Assembly (NCBI GenBank): GCA_014529385.2
Contig: CM043944.1
Location: 81,398,384 to 81,462,383, forward strand
Direction of reading: 5' to 3'
DNA from: Adiantum capillus-veneris
Lineage: Eukaryota > Streptophyta > Polypodiopsida > Polypodiales > Pteridaceae
Length of the DNA: 64,000 nucleotides
Below, piece by piece: positions 21,498 to 33,740 of the stretch. Numbering within the stretch: the first letter of the stretch is position 1; each line of letters starts with the position of its first letter. The position numbers and the translations under genes are program-made. Under the pieces are notes generated by a model. It was given only the letters and a program-made list of their open reading frames with translations. It was not told the DNA's origin and did not search any database.

Positions 21498-22931
21498 CTA
21501 TTCAGTGAATAGATTATCAAAGTTAGCAGAGTTTTTGAAATTTTCTCTGAAATGTCCTTTAGTCTGAAATGCTGACAATTTTGGTCCAATTTGCTTCAAA
21601 TCAATTTTTGAACAAGCATAGATGCATAAAACATGCAAGGAACAAAACTGTAAAGTCAAAACAAATTTTTGCAACCAAATTAAATAATCGCGATTATTTA
21701 CATTTGAGTATTTTTTTCAACTTTTTGCAAACTTGGATTCACAGGCTTGAAGTATATACCAAATACATACTCTGAGTGAAATATGGGCTCATTTGGATGC
21801 ATAGGGGGTGAAAATGGGAGCAAATTTTGGCTTTAGGTCTCTGAAATAGTAGATATAAAGGAAATTTGAGATTTTGAGCTCCAAATTGGTTCAAATTTGG
21901 CTAGTGGGATTAACACATCATGTACTTTGGATGTATGATGGCAAAATATCAAAACTCCCCCAATCTAGAAAGTAAATAATCGCATATTAACTTTTTTACC
22001 AAAACATTTTTTGGTGCAAATTGGTTCTAGGCATTGTATAGACCTTGTGTATGAGATATGAGGTCAATTGGATCAAGAAATGTTGTCCATAACCCAAAAA
22101 ATTGGCTTGCAAAGACTTCTTGCATTTTCTGGCAATTTTCCAAGTTATAGATGCTCATTTTGGCTCATACTTTATTTTTGGCATGTAATCGGTGTGTACA
22201 CGTGATAAGTAAGGTGATGTGACAATTTCCAAGCAAAAATAGTGCAAAAGTAAATAATCACGATTATTTACAATAGTGACAAATTTTTTGCAAAACTTAC
22301 AACTTTGACCTAGACACATTCTATACACCTAAAACAAGTCCTAAATTGAATTTGGTCAAGTTTGGTCATGCCGGCAACACTTTGTGCTTTGTCGACTTTG
22401 AAATCACCAATTTTTGTGACTACACTGCCTGTTGGGTTGGTCAGTCAACTTTGAGGCTTTGGACTTGTCCGCAACATAGTCATGAAGCAACTCATCCAAT
22501 TCTGGCTCATTTGGAGTCAGTTTGACCCCGTATGTCGAATTTGATGCTTTGTAGCCTTTGAGCCGTTTTTTGCTTTTCGAGGGCTTTGCTTGATTGATTT
22601 CACCAGACCAATCATATACATTGTATATGAACCTCGTAGACAAGCTATCTGTGGAGTCAAATCGAAATTCTGGCATCCGCCAAAACCTAGCTTTTCTACT
22701 GGGCACCCCCTCGACCCCTGTCGAATGGTCAACTGAGGATATAGAAAGGTTCTATTATGTTAGGGCATGCTACAGTTCAAATCCCATCTGATTTGGTCGA
22801 GCTGACAAGCCGCTATGGTCAGTTTTTGGTCATAGGTCTTCGTGCACTGCTTGGTTTCTAGGGTTTTTTTCTAGGGGTTTAAGCTAGCTATCGGCCATAC
22901 AAAATGGATCATTGACGAGTAAAGAACTTAC
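21498..22931 (-). other. Predicted 1,434-bp intron upstream of the accessory ORF, carrying palindromic repeats
   Basis: On the minus strand an ATG at 22,938-22,936 reads ATG AGT G and is followed by a perfect GTAAGT donor at 22,931. The acceptor CTGAATAG ends at 21,498. Joining keeps the frame (Met-Ser-Gly-Ala-Met-Gln). The intron is AT-rich, non-coding, and contains palindromes at 21,681-21,700 (perfect, 20 bp), about 21,972-21,991 (degenerate) and 22,251-22,270 (one mismatch), spaced 278-292 bp. Splicing is inferred from sites and frame only. Confidence 0.5.
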
Positions 22932-22938
22932 CACTCAT

Positions 22939-23808
22939 GTCTCGTGTGGGACGACGTTGAAAACGGGCAACTGTGGACTCCGGAAAAACCGCGCGAAAGA
23001 GGTCGAAAGCTCTCTCTGCAAAGGCTGCAAGTGAAAATGAGGTGGTTTTAACCTACCTTGGATATCTATACCCGGGCTTCCTGAACCAATTTTCCCCAGA
23101 TTCCCCCATTAGTCCTACTAGACCGTGTTATCTATGTTAGACTCAAAAATTTCCTTGATCGGATTCCTCTAGCTCATTTTGCAAGAATTTTGCAAAAGTA
23201 GGCTTAGCCGCCTAATTTAGGCTTCCCGCTTCCATCTTCTAATTTCTTTGAAATTTTTTGGGCTTGTCCGCCTTGTCTTTCTGATCACTATCGTATCTTC
23301 CGTTTTTCCATCTGAGCTTCCTTGCTATTTATTATTAATTTTTGACCTGTTTATTTAAAAAATCAAAGAAAATAGCAAAATGCTCTAAAAAAGTAAAGTG
23401 AAAATCTAATAATCAAGAAAATCCATTGAAAAACACAGCTTTATTATTTTTGTTGGATTTTTCTATTTTAAAGTCTCGTGATCAATAAACATGATGAAAA
23501 ATACCCAAAAAGGACTATTTTTTGATGATTTTCTAATAGTATATACACTATTTACACTCATCGGGAAGATATCATTAGTGAATTTTCCCTTGATGATGAA
23601 TTATAAGGGCATTATTAGGTAATTTTGCAAAAAATCACACGTTAACATCGAACTTTTTTCTCCCTCTTCAAACATTGACCTTAATTACTTAGTATTTAGT
23701 GCCCTTCCACCCCTCATAGATGGCGTACTCCGGGACGACTATGTGCATGGGTTGAACAATTGTGTCTAGCATAGCCGTGGTTGGCTCTAACATGCTTTGA
23801 CGATCAAT
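22939..23808. other. Non-coding AT-rich region of the giant gypsy
   Basis: I see no convincing ORF. The sequence is AT-rich with many TTTTT/AAAAA runs. It may be the promoter or 5' leader of the accessory ORF transcript, given the ATG-donor at its lower edge. Confidence 0.4.
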
Positions 23809-24894
23809 TCAATTCAAACCACTATGATGTGCAAGAGCTGGGTCTTGAGTAATTAACTCAAGGGTTTCTGATGTCGAGGTTTGTTGATGATGTCTTCCAA
23901 AGAGCAAATCTTGTAGCTTGTGTGCTCTCTGTTTGATTGTACCATCAGGATGCTTCAGCACACTGATTGCTTGAGCTGTTGGTAGCACTTTTGACTCTTG
24001 TCGAGCTTTTTCTTGATATTGGTAGCTTGATTTACTTGTTGTTGTATGGTGTGGTGGAGTCTTTTGAGACTTTACTCGCCATTGCCTGATTGGTTTTACG
24101 ATTTGTGGAGAAGATACGTGCTCCTTTTCCTTCCAAACCAATTTCAGGTTAGGTTCCTTACTCGGAGATGCTTGTCTCTGTGTTTTAACTCTTGGAACCT
24201 TCTTTTGTTTTGTCAGTGAAGTTTTAGGCACCCAGATCTGAATCAGCTTATCCTTAAGATGTGCTTTTGGTACCCAAATTTGGTTGACTCCTTGCATGCT
24301 ACTTGGAGCATTTGCTTGTCGAGGGGATGGAGAAGATTGACTACTTTGTGGTTTGGTCTGCTGATTGCTTCTTTTCCATTCCTCCTTGCTTGGTGCAATT
24401 GGAACAATGAGTTGCCCGCCTTTAGGTGATAGCTTTAGCTGATTTGTATCCCAATCTAGTACTGCTTAGTATGTTCGCATCCAGGGAATTCCAAGAATCA
24501 TCGTCTCATTCATGTGTTCATCTGGTAAGCATACAAACTGATGAGGACATGAACATCCATGTACTATCACGTTCAAGTTGACTACTCCCAATGTTGGGGT
24601 TGGGTTCTTGTTGCATCTCTTGATTGTCGTTATTCCTGCTGTCAATGCTTGACTTGTTGCCTTCTTGTACGTGGAATAACTTACTGCATTTACTCTAGAT
24701 CTTGTGTCGAATAAGGCATTGGTGCTATGATTGTTGAGTTGTACTTTGATGCGCAGGTCCATTCTGTCTAACCAGTCATCATCTGTCGAAAATGAATCTT
24801 TAGGTAATTCCCATTGTCGGTCATCTATTTCTAGAGTGTTGATGGAATCGGTATCTATTGATTCTTGCAAGCAGCTTTTTGTTTGATTACCCAA
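23809..24894 (-). pseudogene. Second retropepsin-like domain, downstream of integrase
   Basis: The frame starts inside the end of the integrase gene (about 40-bp overlap, different frame). It reads LRIKVQLNNHSTNALFDTRSRVNAVSY, the flap-bearing half of a retropepsin, except that the D-[ST]-G catalytic triplet is D-T-R (GGA to AGA would explain it). GVVNLNVIVHG, a hydrophobic strand, and MILGIPWMRTY follow, then a TAA at 24,466 and in the same frame AVLDWDTNQLKLSP. That is the usual retropepsin end (ILG-x-[PD]-W ... V-x-DW). A basic Gln/Ser/Lys-rich tail with a repeated QIWVPK motif runs to 23,809. The element already has a normal DSGAG protease upstream, so this is an additional copy. Confidence 0.7.
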
Positions 24895-26460
24895 AGCCGA
24901 GCTTCCTCTTGGGCTTCATCAATAACATGATGTCGTTTAATCTTCCTTTGCTTGGCTGCATGCATTCTTTCTAACAATTCATTGGTTATCGGCAAATTGT
25001 ATTTCTTTAAACGACATCCACTAATCCAATTAGCCATTGGTTCACCATCTAGGGTGAACAATTTTACTGCTCCACTTGGAGATACATCTTCAATGATAAA
25101 CGGTCCGTTTTCCTTTTTCTTAAACTTGGGAATGTGTTGCTTAAGGGAATAGACTAAAACTAAGTCCCCTTTCTTGAAGATTTTTGTGATTAAGTGGGAA
25201 TCAAAAAACTGTTTTTGTTTCCGCTTTTGTGCATAGATGTGAGCTACAGCAGTTAGCCTTTGCTCATCTAGCTTTTCCAAATCTTCAAGTCTTTCTGACA
25301 ATTCATGTCTAGTCCACTCAAGATTTCTTGCTATCCTTAATGTCAGCAATGGAAATTCTATTGGTAGTATGGCATCAAGACCATAAACAAGGTTAAAGGG
25401 TGTAGCATTTAAAGTTGTTTTGAATGAAACTCGATAAGCCCATAGAGCAGCATGCAGATTCATTTCCTAGTTTGTCCTTCCTGAACTAACTACTTTAGTC
25501 AGCATTGAGCTAAGAATTTTATTCGTATGCTCAGCTTGTCCATTTGCTTGTGGGTGATAGGGAGCTGATTTGTTATGGATGACCATAAACTCATTAAGCA
25601 AATACTCGATTATCTCATTGAGGAAATGAGTTCCCCGATCACTGACAATTTCTATTGGTAGTCCATATCTCGTGAATACATACTCATTTAAGAATGTAGC
25701 AGTGGTTCTGGCATCATTCTTTTGAGTCGCTTTAGCCTTGGCCCACTTGGTCAAATAGTCCATACCTATAATGATATATTGAGCTTGGGTTCTATAAGCA
25801 GGTGGCTGTATTGGCCCAACAAAATCTATACCCTATTTTGTAAAAGCTCTAAACCCCATCATTGGTCTCAAGGGCATGCTATCTACACATGTTGGCATTT
25901 TTGCTCGTTGACAAGCATCACACATTCGAACATATTCTTTGGCATCTGCAAAAAGTGTTGGCCACCATATGCCTGCCACTAAGATTGCTCTTGTGGTGGT
26001 CTCACCAGAAAAGTGACCTCCAGCTAATCCAGCATGTGCTTGTTCTATAATCGGAATATACTCGTCTTCATTTGCACAAAGACGCAAATGTTGACCTTTA
26101 CCTCTCCGATACAATTGGTTCCCAATAAGAGCATAGTCTCTTGCTTCAGTTTCAATTGCTCTTTGACGGTGTTTACTCATATCCTCAGGAAATGTTTGGC
26201 TTGATACATAAGTAACTAGATAGTTACTCCACTTAGGAACAGGTGACATTTGAAACAAAGTTACATGAGGTATGGGTGTTTTTTTTTGACATTGAGAGCA
26301 ATACTTTACAAAATATCGAACATCGCTCCTCATAGTCGGTCAAAATACTCCAAGTCTCAAGATTCGTTGCATAGTTTGGTCTTACGCAAAGTGAAGTACT
26401 ACTATGGTAACATGTGCTTGACTCAGGTACTGTTGTTTTTCTTCAGGATTAATGCATAAG
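24855..26460 (-). pseudogene. Giant gypsy integrase with two HHCC motifs
   Basis: All pieces lie in one minus-strand frame with stops near 26,340-26,400, at 25,833 and at 25,467. A first zinc motif is QAHVTIVVLHFA ... YCSQCQ. After a linker of about 100 residues a second, canonical one follows: QAHAGLAGGHFSG ... MCDACQRAK. The core has D in KWGIDFVGP (its Trp codon is now a stop), D in IVSDRGTHF and E in QANGQAEHTNK. The C-terminal part reads AALWAYRVSFKTTLNATPF, FKKGDLVLVYSLKQ and GPFIIEDVSPSGAVKL, ending at 24,855. It would insert the cDNA into the host genome. Both active-site-adjacent stops replace Trp codons (TGG to TAG). Confidence 0.88.
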
Positions 26461-26639
26461 AGAAATATCCCATCTCGATTTCTTTTGTATAGTCTACCAA
26501 CTAGTAATTGATACATAATCAATTGCTAGATTAATCTGATCGTGATAGGAAGTGGTATTTCTGAATCCACTTGAGCTATTGTCATCAATGACACAATGTT
26601 TTCCAACCATCTAGGTATCATTTCCACGGAGAACAAATA

Positions 26640-28913
26640 GGCATCTGGTAGATCATTGTCTACCCCTTTAGGTGATTCTCCTGAAACAAACCTTGACAAA
26701 TGATCTACTCATTGATGTGTAGTGCCCTTTTTTACAACCACAATGAAATCAAATTCCAGAAGAATGATGAACCATCTCACTATTCTTCCTGTGCTGCATG
26801 GCTTGTTGACCAAATACAACAAAGCTTGGTAGTCCACAAAGAACACAATTGTGTTGGCTAATAGGTAATGTCTATACTTTTTAACGACATAGATCATTCC
26901 TAATCCTTCCCTTTCGGTGGTGGTGTAATTCTTTTCCGCCATGTTCAATTGTCGGCTAGCATAAGAAATAGGAAAGTCAATTTTCCCGTCTCTTAGTTGA
27001 GCTAGTATACAACTAATAGCAAAATTGGAAGCATCTACATGTATGTGAAATATCTTATTCCAATCTGGTTCTTTCAATATTGGAGCTGAGGTGAGAGCTT
27101 GCTTAAGCTTCATGAAGGATTCTTCACGTGCCTCAATCCACTCAAAGTGTGTAATCAAGCTATACATGGGTTTTGCAATTATAGCGTACATGTAGATGAA
27201 CCGTCGGTAATATCCACAATGCCCCACGAAGGCTTGTACCCCCTTGACTGTTGTTGGTCTAGGAAAATCAACAATGACATGAATCTTCTCAATATCAGTA
27301 GCTATGCCATTTTTAGACACTATATGTCCAAGAATTTTTCCTTGTCTACCCATGAATGTGCACCTTTCAGGATTTAAGAAAATCCTATAAAGTCTACATT
27401 TTTTGAATACCTTTTTGAGGTGTTCAAAATGATCAACCTGGATTGATGAATGTATACATAAATCATCCATATATACTTCTAAGAATTTCTTAAGATATTC
27501 TTTGAAAGCATGGCTCATCAAACTTTGAAATGTGGCTAGAGCATTAGTTAACCCAAACGGCATAACCCGATAGACAAATATACCCCATTCTGTTGCAAAG
27601 GCAATTTTATGCTGATCTTTTGGGTCAACCAAAAGTTGATTGTATCCCGAAAATCCCTCTAAGAAGCTGTAAGCTTCTTTTCCTGCAACTCGTTCCTAAA
27701 CATGCTCAGTTATCGAAAGAAGAAAGTTGTCTCTAATGGTAGCTGCATTCACCTTTTTGAGATTAACACACACTCGTAATTTTCCATTCTTCTTGGTTAC
27801 TACCACAATTGGAGACACCCAATCTGTGGGTTCAATTTCATATATGAATTCGGCTTCCTTTAGTTTTTCAATCTCTTCTTTTATCTTCCTTGCAAATGTT
27901 TCATTATACGTGTATGGCCTTTGTCTACTTGGTTTCGCATCATCTCTCATGGGTATGGTATGTTGACAGATTTCTGGATCAACACTCTTGAGATCCTTGT
28001 AAGACCAAGAGAAGATATCTCGGTATTCCTTTAACAAGCTCAGCAAGAGCTCTTCTTCTTCTTCTATTAGGTCATTCGCAATGTAAGCAGGTCTAGGCTC
28101 TTCTCCTGGTTCAGCCAAGTCTATCTTTTTAGCGTTTTCAGGTCCTTCGTAAGACTCACCCTGTTTTCGTAGTTCCCTAATAGGTTGTTCAACTATGATT
28201 TTTTGATCTTGGAGAGTATACTTTTCATAAAGGAATGGAACACTCATTACATCCTTACCATCCTCTTCCGTGGTCTCCATTTCGATCGTATATATCTCCA
28301 TTAGAGCGTTTTTCAACTCTTGATATTTCTTTTTCCGCTCGACTCGAGTCATGAGTGGTTTCTTATCCTGTGGGTTTGCTTGAGTACCCTTCCTTGTTTT
28401 TCTTGATGTTTGAGACATTTCTGAATTTTTGTTTGAAGGATATCTGCCAGTGATTTTATCATTGACACAATCAGTTGCATCTATCTGCATCAGGAATTGT
28501 GTTCTACTGGAGATTGATGGCGTAGGTCGTGTTTTCACAATTCTGGTGTCTCTTTTTCATCTATACCATTTTTGTCTTCTTGATTTCTGGTTTGGAAAGT
28601 CAAAAAAAAAATCATCCCCTCCTTTTAAGAGTAGCTTAGCTCTCATATGTTCTTTTTCTGACCCCGAACCTTCTGAGGTAGCTGAGTGTTCATCTAACTC
28701 ATCAGTTGCATCGTAATAGAGGTCTGAAAAGACTTGTTGAGCTTTCATTATGTCCTTGGGTTCCACATTTTTGTCTTCAATGTTGAGGATTGAAATCATT
28801 TGGATGGGAATTATGTCGTAGCCATCCTCATTGCAAAATTGAGTAGACATAGATGTATTCACACATACATCCATGGTTGCTAAAATTTGAGTCCATTCGG
28901 ATGGCTCAAACAA
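26640..28913 (-). pseudogene. Giant gypsy reverse transcriptase and RNase H
   Basis: An acidic linker (28,913-28,557) leads to RT in the frame 28,538-26,709. The RT reads DIFSWSYKDLKSVDPEICQH, SPIVVVTKKNGKLRVCVNLK, a TAG at 27,696-27,698, then SFLEGFSGYNQLLVDPKDQH (motif A), VMPFGLTNALATFQ (motif B) and the catalytic EVYMDDLCIHSS (YxDD). Connection and RNase H follow: VQAFVGHCGYYRRFI, HIHVDASNFAISCILAQ, KNYTTTEREGLGMIYVVKKY. A stop at 26,709 is followed by the same-frame RNase H end DHLSRF. Only one stop lies inside RT itself, so decay is moderate. Confidence 0.92.
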
Positions 28914-29382
28914 ATGCTCTAGAAAGGGTTCAGGTACATAGGCTTCGTCTGTGCAGTCCCTTTTTAGGATACATTCTTCTCATCTTAAGCTTCCATTTTT
29001 TGAAGCTCCACACATCCAAATAGGAGTGTCCTTGTTTAACCAGGATGGAAGCTTAGTTTCAGCCGAAGAGACTGAATCAAACTCTTGTGGGTGTTTTCAA
29101 GACATCTCTATAAGTGTGATCTTTTAGATTTAGTCTTGTTATAGATCCCACTTGCTTCAAGTACAGATAATTGTTTCCCCAATCTTGGATAAGTTGTACC
29201 TATTGCATGAAAGGTCTTCCCAATATGATTTCATACTTGAGTTTTTTCCCAAAGTCTACTATGGCAAAAGTGTGTTGATATTCAATTCCACAAGAATTGA
29301 CTATCACCTTTTCAAGCAGTCTCTCAATGTGTCCATCAGCCAATTGCAATTTCATTCAAGTTTTTCTAATGGCTGGTTGTCC
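28914..29382 (-). other. Degraded pol segment between protease and RT of the giant gypsy
   Basis: No open frame of note is present. Short stretches on the minus strand (for example YVPEPFLEHLFEPSEW near 28,900-28,960) look like former coding sequence joining protease and RT. It is probably pol with multiple frameshifts. Confidence 0.45.
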
Positions 29383-30382
29383 CTAGGATTCCAATACTGC
29401 TTTCCTGGCTATGGCTATGCCTGCTCCACTATCCAGTATTGCCATGGTTTCAATGTCATTATATTTCACTGGGAGGGTGGTGTTTCCTTCTTCCCCTTCG
29501 TAATATTCTCCAACTTTGTTCATGGGAACACATCGAATCTCTTTGTTGTCCATTTCATTTTTCAAATTTTCCAAATTTTTCAAGATTAGCCCCGTTATCC
29601 CCACCTTCTCTAGGGTTTTCTGTAGATCATTCCATAAGTATGGTCTGAGTTTTAACAGTTCTCCCAAGGTAAGAGTGCATTAGATGGGTGTAGACATGAT
29701 TGAATGAATGTTGTCTACTTCTAGGGTCCGTTCAGCTCTTTTTACTTGAGTGGTCTTACACACTATGGATTCATCTTCGTTATCTCCCAAGTAATGTTTT
29801 CAAGGTCAATGGTTTTGACATTACTGAAGCTTTCAGATCCGCGATCCCCGTACAAGGATTGTACATCCATGTCACATCAGAAGGTAGGTTATCCAACCAG
29901 ACTTCCTCTATAGGAGCTAACTTTAGAGTTAGGCTCCCATCATTGATCTCTCTCACTTTTTCCCATAAGTGTCCTGACTAGTCTTCCTCTATGAATAGAA
30001 TTCCATCTAAGGCATCTTCGCTGTCCGGCACTATAAGTTCTGGTTCTTTTGTTTCAAGGTGGGGTTCTGCCACCACATCATATTTTTCTTTAGTGTCTCT
30101 TACCACAAGCTCCTCAGGTTTTGCAATACTTTCAAGCTTGGGTTTTTTTTTTTTTAGCATTTCTTGCATGATTCTTACCAAATTTTGATAAGCTTCCAGT
30201 TTAGCTGCTTCCATGTCTGGAGAAGGATAGTTTTTCCATTTGTTTTCCATGTTTTGGCCTGCTTTAAGTCCTACTTGGTAGGCTTCCAAGGCGACATTAA
30301 TAGGCTTAAAAATTTTATCAACCAGAATGGATCCTCCAGATTTCACGGTTGTTTCCTTGATTTCACTTCCAATTTCTTTCAA
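29383..30382 (-). pseudogene. Giant gypsy protease (first retropepsin) and gag-pro linker
   Basis: A Lys/Glu-rich linker (30,382-29,978, KLEAYQNLVRIMQEMLKKKKP ... DSEDALDGILFIEED) and a broken stretch precede the protease. The 29,667-29,383 frame gives VKYNDIETMAILDSGAGIAI, the retropepsin active site with D-S-G intact. A stop follows soon after (VLES*), and the C-terminal half is frameshifted. This protease would cleave Gag-Pol in the particle. Its active-site triplet is intact, unlike that of the second copy at 24.8 kb. Confidence 0.75.
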
Positions 30383-30388
30383 CTTTTC

Positions 30389-32965
30389 CTAGAATAGCTT
30401 TTTTGCTTTCTCCTCGGTTTCAACCGGTTGTTTTTGTTTTCTCATCTCATATCTCTTGCTTCTGCTCCTTTTGATTCTTTGAGAGGAAACTTTCGTGTTT
30501 TCCGAATCATCAGAGGAGTTGTGTTTCTTTTTCTTGGCATGGGCTCTAGTGATTACCTTGATTGGAACAATCGGTTCACTCTCTGATGAGCTACTAGGTA
30601 TCACTTGGACTACGTTTACTACTGTTTTACCCTTGTTTAAAGGATTTTTAGGACAATCTTCCGGAAAGTGTCCTCCTTTTTTGCAACATTGTATGCAATA
30701 GGCTTCAACTGGCTTGAGGTTTTTGTCAGGCTCTGGACATTCGTTTTTTCAGTGATCATCAGCACCACAGTTGTGACAGTTTCCTGTTCTTCACTTAATC
30801 ATGGGTCTCACCATAGGAGGTTTGACACCTTGATTAGCTACATAATACATTGGTGCGAGCTCTGGTGGAGCATAAGTCACGATTTCTTCCATTGTTGGTG
30901 GATGTGAATGATATCAATCTCCTTCTACCATTACTATAGATGGAATAGGCTCAGCATAGGGTGTAACAGGCACTAATGCTTGTTCATCTATGACTCCTTC
31001 TACCATTACTGTAGATGGAATAGGCTCAGCATAGGGTGTAACAGGCACTAATGCTTGTTCATCTATGACTCCTTTGGAGTGCATGTACTTTACAGGCACT
31101 GCATTATGTCTTGGATACGAAGGTTGTTGACCCAACACAGGTTGAGTTCTTTCCATACCCATTGGTGGTCTTTGAGCTTGGGCCATATTAGGCTGATATC
31201 TGTACATGGGTTGTCCTTGTGGCCTCATGGACACGTACTGAACATTCCATCATACTTTGATCTGAAGTAGCACTCGTGGGTCTCATGGTTGCTCCATTTA
31301 CCCTCAATTGCACACCATTTCTGGCCTAATTGGTTGTCCCTATTGAGGTATCCCCGGTCTTGGTCCCTTCGTAGGTGCTTTTTGCATGTTGTTCATCATG
31401 TCGTTCATCCTTTTGAGCATATCTTCTATGGCCGAAAGTGGTGTTGCAGCAGCCGTTCTCACTTGTGTTGGTTTAGTAGATGTTGTTTTCTTGCTTTGGT
31501 TATCCTTAGGGACATCTTCTTTGTTAAAAATATCACAACTGTCTCCTAAGTCAATAGCATCTGACACACACTCTTCTAGGGTTGTATGCTTTTTACTATA
31601 GAGTATAGCATGAAGTTCTTTGTTTACCAATCCCTCTAGAAACAAAGATACAATCGTTCTTCTGCAGGTATCTCTAGCCCTGGGCATCTGGCAATGTATT
31701 GTTTCATTCGAGCTGCACAATCCCTAGCAGACTCACCATGTTTTTGTTTAAAGCTGTAGATTTGAGCTACCATATTATGTTTGATCCCCGTTTTGGAACA
31801 AGCAGCTACAAATCCTTGAGCTAGTGTGTTCAAGTCCATGATTGACCTTGGTGGAATGTTTTGGAACCATGTCAATGCTTTTCCTTCTAATGTCATTTCA
31901 AACCCTTCGAATTGAGTATGAAAATCGAATATACGTTATGCTCTTAGCACTTGCTTAGAGCTTTCTAAGTGGTCGTATGGATCCCCTGATCCACTGTATT
32001 TCCTTACCCATTTCTGAAAATCAGCTGGTCTGACGCGTCTGTTTGGTTCAACTCCCGGTCTCCTAGCAGTTGGTCCTATTCCGAGTCCTTCAAACCAGTC
32101 TGTTGGAAATAGTGACTCATGTAGCCCTAGACTGGCCTTAGTGTCACCAAATTTTCTACGTGATGAGGTGGTTTCTGGTTTCTTTACATTACTCTCAGAT
32201 AATCTCTCACGGTGTTCATCTCTTGGAATTGTTTCTGGTCCTTGTCCCAATATCCAATCCCGTATGGAATACCCTTGGTATTTGGTTTGTTCTACCTCCT
32301 CAGGAGTCATCATAACAAAGTTGTTGTTATAACAATCCCTAAACAGGTAGGTTGGTAGGTCCGTTGATCCCTTATCCTTGATCTTGAAGATATAGATGAT
32401 CTTCATGGCCGTTAGTTGTCCTGGTTTGGCATGCGAAGTCCATAGAAGATCTTTTATGTTTCTATCTTCCCAACAATAGACTCCGATCCTAGTTATCCAT
32501 ACCAAGTCATTTCAAAGGCTTCAAATCTACTTGATCATATCCCTCAAATTCTAAAGTTGGCGGTTCTTCTTTTGCTGACATATCTGGGATTATGGTGTTT
32601 ACTTCTAACCCCCATTTGTCTCCCACATCAGGGTTTTCGACCTGTACATACTGAGTTTCATTTCTGTCCATGTACATTTTTCCTTGTTTGTTTACCCTAA
32701 TCTCTTCTTCAAACTCAATACCATGGTCATCAATGTGAATAGCATACTCTTCGTTAGGGTCCAAGTAAACCTGGGCTCCATGGCAGTTAGTCTTGTAAAA
32801 AGAGAGTATATGCTTATAGCGCATTTTCGTTCCGGTTTCCGAGTGAGTCGAGTAAGAAAACATTTCGAATGTTGAATCTGAAAAGTTGTCTAAAACTTCT
32901 TCAAGAATTGTGTGCAAGGAATTGCCTTGATTGTAATGTACCCAACATTTATCCATATAATTCAT
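30389..32965 (-). pseudogene. Giant gypsy gag with capsid domain and two zinc knuckles
   Basis: The N-terminal part is 32,965-32,507. The middle part reads GSGDPYDHLESSKQVLRA, then FEMTLEGKALTWFQNIPPRS ... LAQGFVAACS ... GESARDCAARMKQYIARCPG and LFLEGLVNKELHAIL, the Ty3/gypsy retrotrans-gag capsid fold signature. After frameshifts near 31,700 and a Met/Pro/Gln-rich linker come CHNCGADDH-x-KNEC (one stop inside) and CIQCCKKGGHFPEDC, two CCHC-like knuckles near 30,660-30,790. A basic nucleocapsid tail (KRSRSKRYEMRKQKQP) ends at 30,389. Within the linker a segment of about 75 bp (GTAGATGGAATAGGCTCAGC ... on the plus strand) is duplicated at 30,940-31,075. Confidence 0.82.
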
Positions 32966-33359
32966 TTCAGTTATTTTGCAAAGTAATTGAAATTCTCAAT
33001 TTTGTGAGTCATCACGAGTTTATCAGAGCAATCGGATTGAAAATCGGGTTCAAAATCTATTTATTTATGATCTTTCTTTATGTGGAACAATAGGTTTATG
33101 TGGGAACCTAATCTATGTGTGAAGAAAAATCTTAGAGATAGTATTTTTAGGAAAGAAAGAGAGGTGAGTCAAAATTAAGATACTTTTTTCTTTCTCTCTC
33201 TCAAGATAGAATGGGAACTTGTAAGTATAGGGCTTTTTAAAAAAAACGCGCACAGAATTCGCGAACGTCACAAAAAAAAAAAAGAGTTGCGAGGACACGT
33301 GAGCTTTTCCTTCTCCTTTTCTTGAAACCTCTCAGTACTCATAGCACCCCCTTAGGGCC

Positions 33360-33367
33360 TATATAAA
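33360..33367 (+). promoter_or_regulatory. Antisense TATA box in the giant gypsy leader
   Basis: TATATAAA occurs within CTATATAAAGGACC on the plus strand, opposite to gag-pol transcription. It lies about 200 bp upstream of the plus-strand ATG at 33,564. Confidence 0.45.
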
Positions 33368-33563
33368 GGACCCTTCTCCTCTCACTTTGAACACATCTAC
33401 AAAAGCGGAAGCTCTCTTGCAAGACGCGCCAAAGGAAGCCTCTCTCCCTCAACCTCTCACCTTCAAGCCATCTCCATCAAATCATCAAAGTGTCGTCTCC
33501 CGGTTTGTGAACACTCTCTCTCTCTCTCCAACAACACCTTTTTCTTTTCTCTATTCCGAAGCT

Positions 33564-33740
33564 ATGGCTCCGAAGCGTGTAACGCGAAGTTCTAAGGACA
33601 CCCATGCCGTTGCACCACCCAGGAAGGTAGGAAGAAAGGTGTCTACTCCGAACGTATCTCATGCAGAAGCATCAACCGAAGAAGAAGTCGAAGCCGTCCA
33701 ACCTCCAGCACAGGAGTTAGCCGCACGCGCTCCAAATCCA
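33564..33740 (+). CDS. Candidate antisense ORF, first exon (59 codons)
   Basis: The plus-strand ATG at 33,564 begins MAPKRVTRSSKDTHAVAPPR, basic and AT-hook-like in feel. It then turns acidic (ASTEEEVEAVQPPAQE) and reaches CCAAATCCA followed by a GTAAGA donor at 33,741, in phase 0. A TATA box lies about 200 bp upstream. No downstream exon could be identified, and intronic sequence follows if the donor is used. Unspliced, the frame stops near 33,794. Antisense extra ORFs are known in some plant Ty3/gypsy elements. Product function is unknown. Confidence 0.4.

Noticed and set aside
33113-33298. Short minus-strand ORF rich in Phe/Lys between gag and the antisense exon
   Set aside because: It is low-complexity, A/T-run driven, with no recognisable motif.
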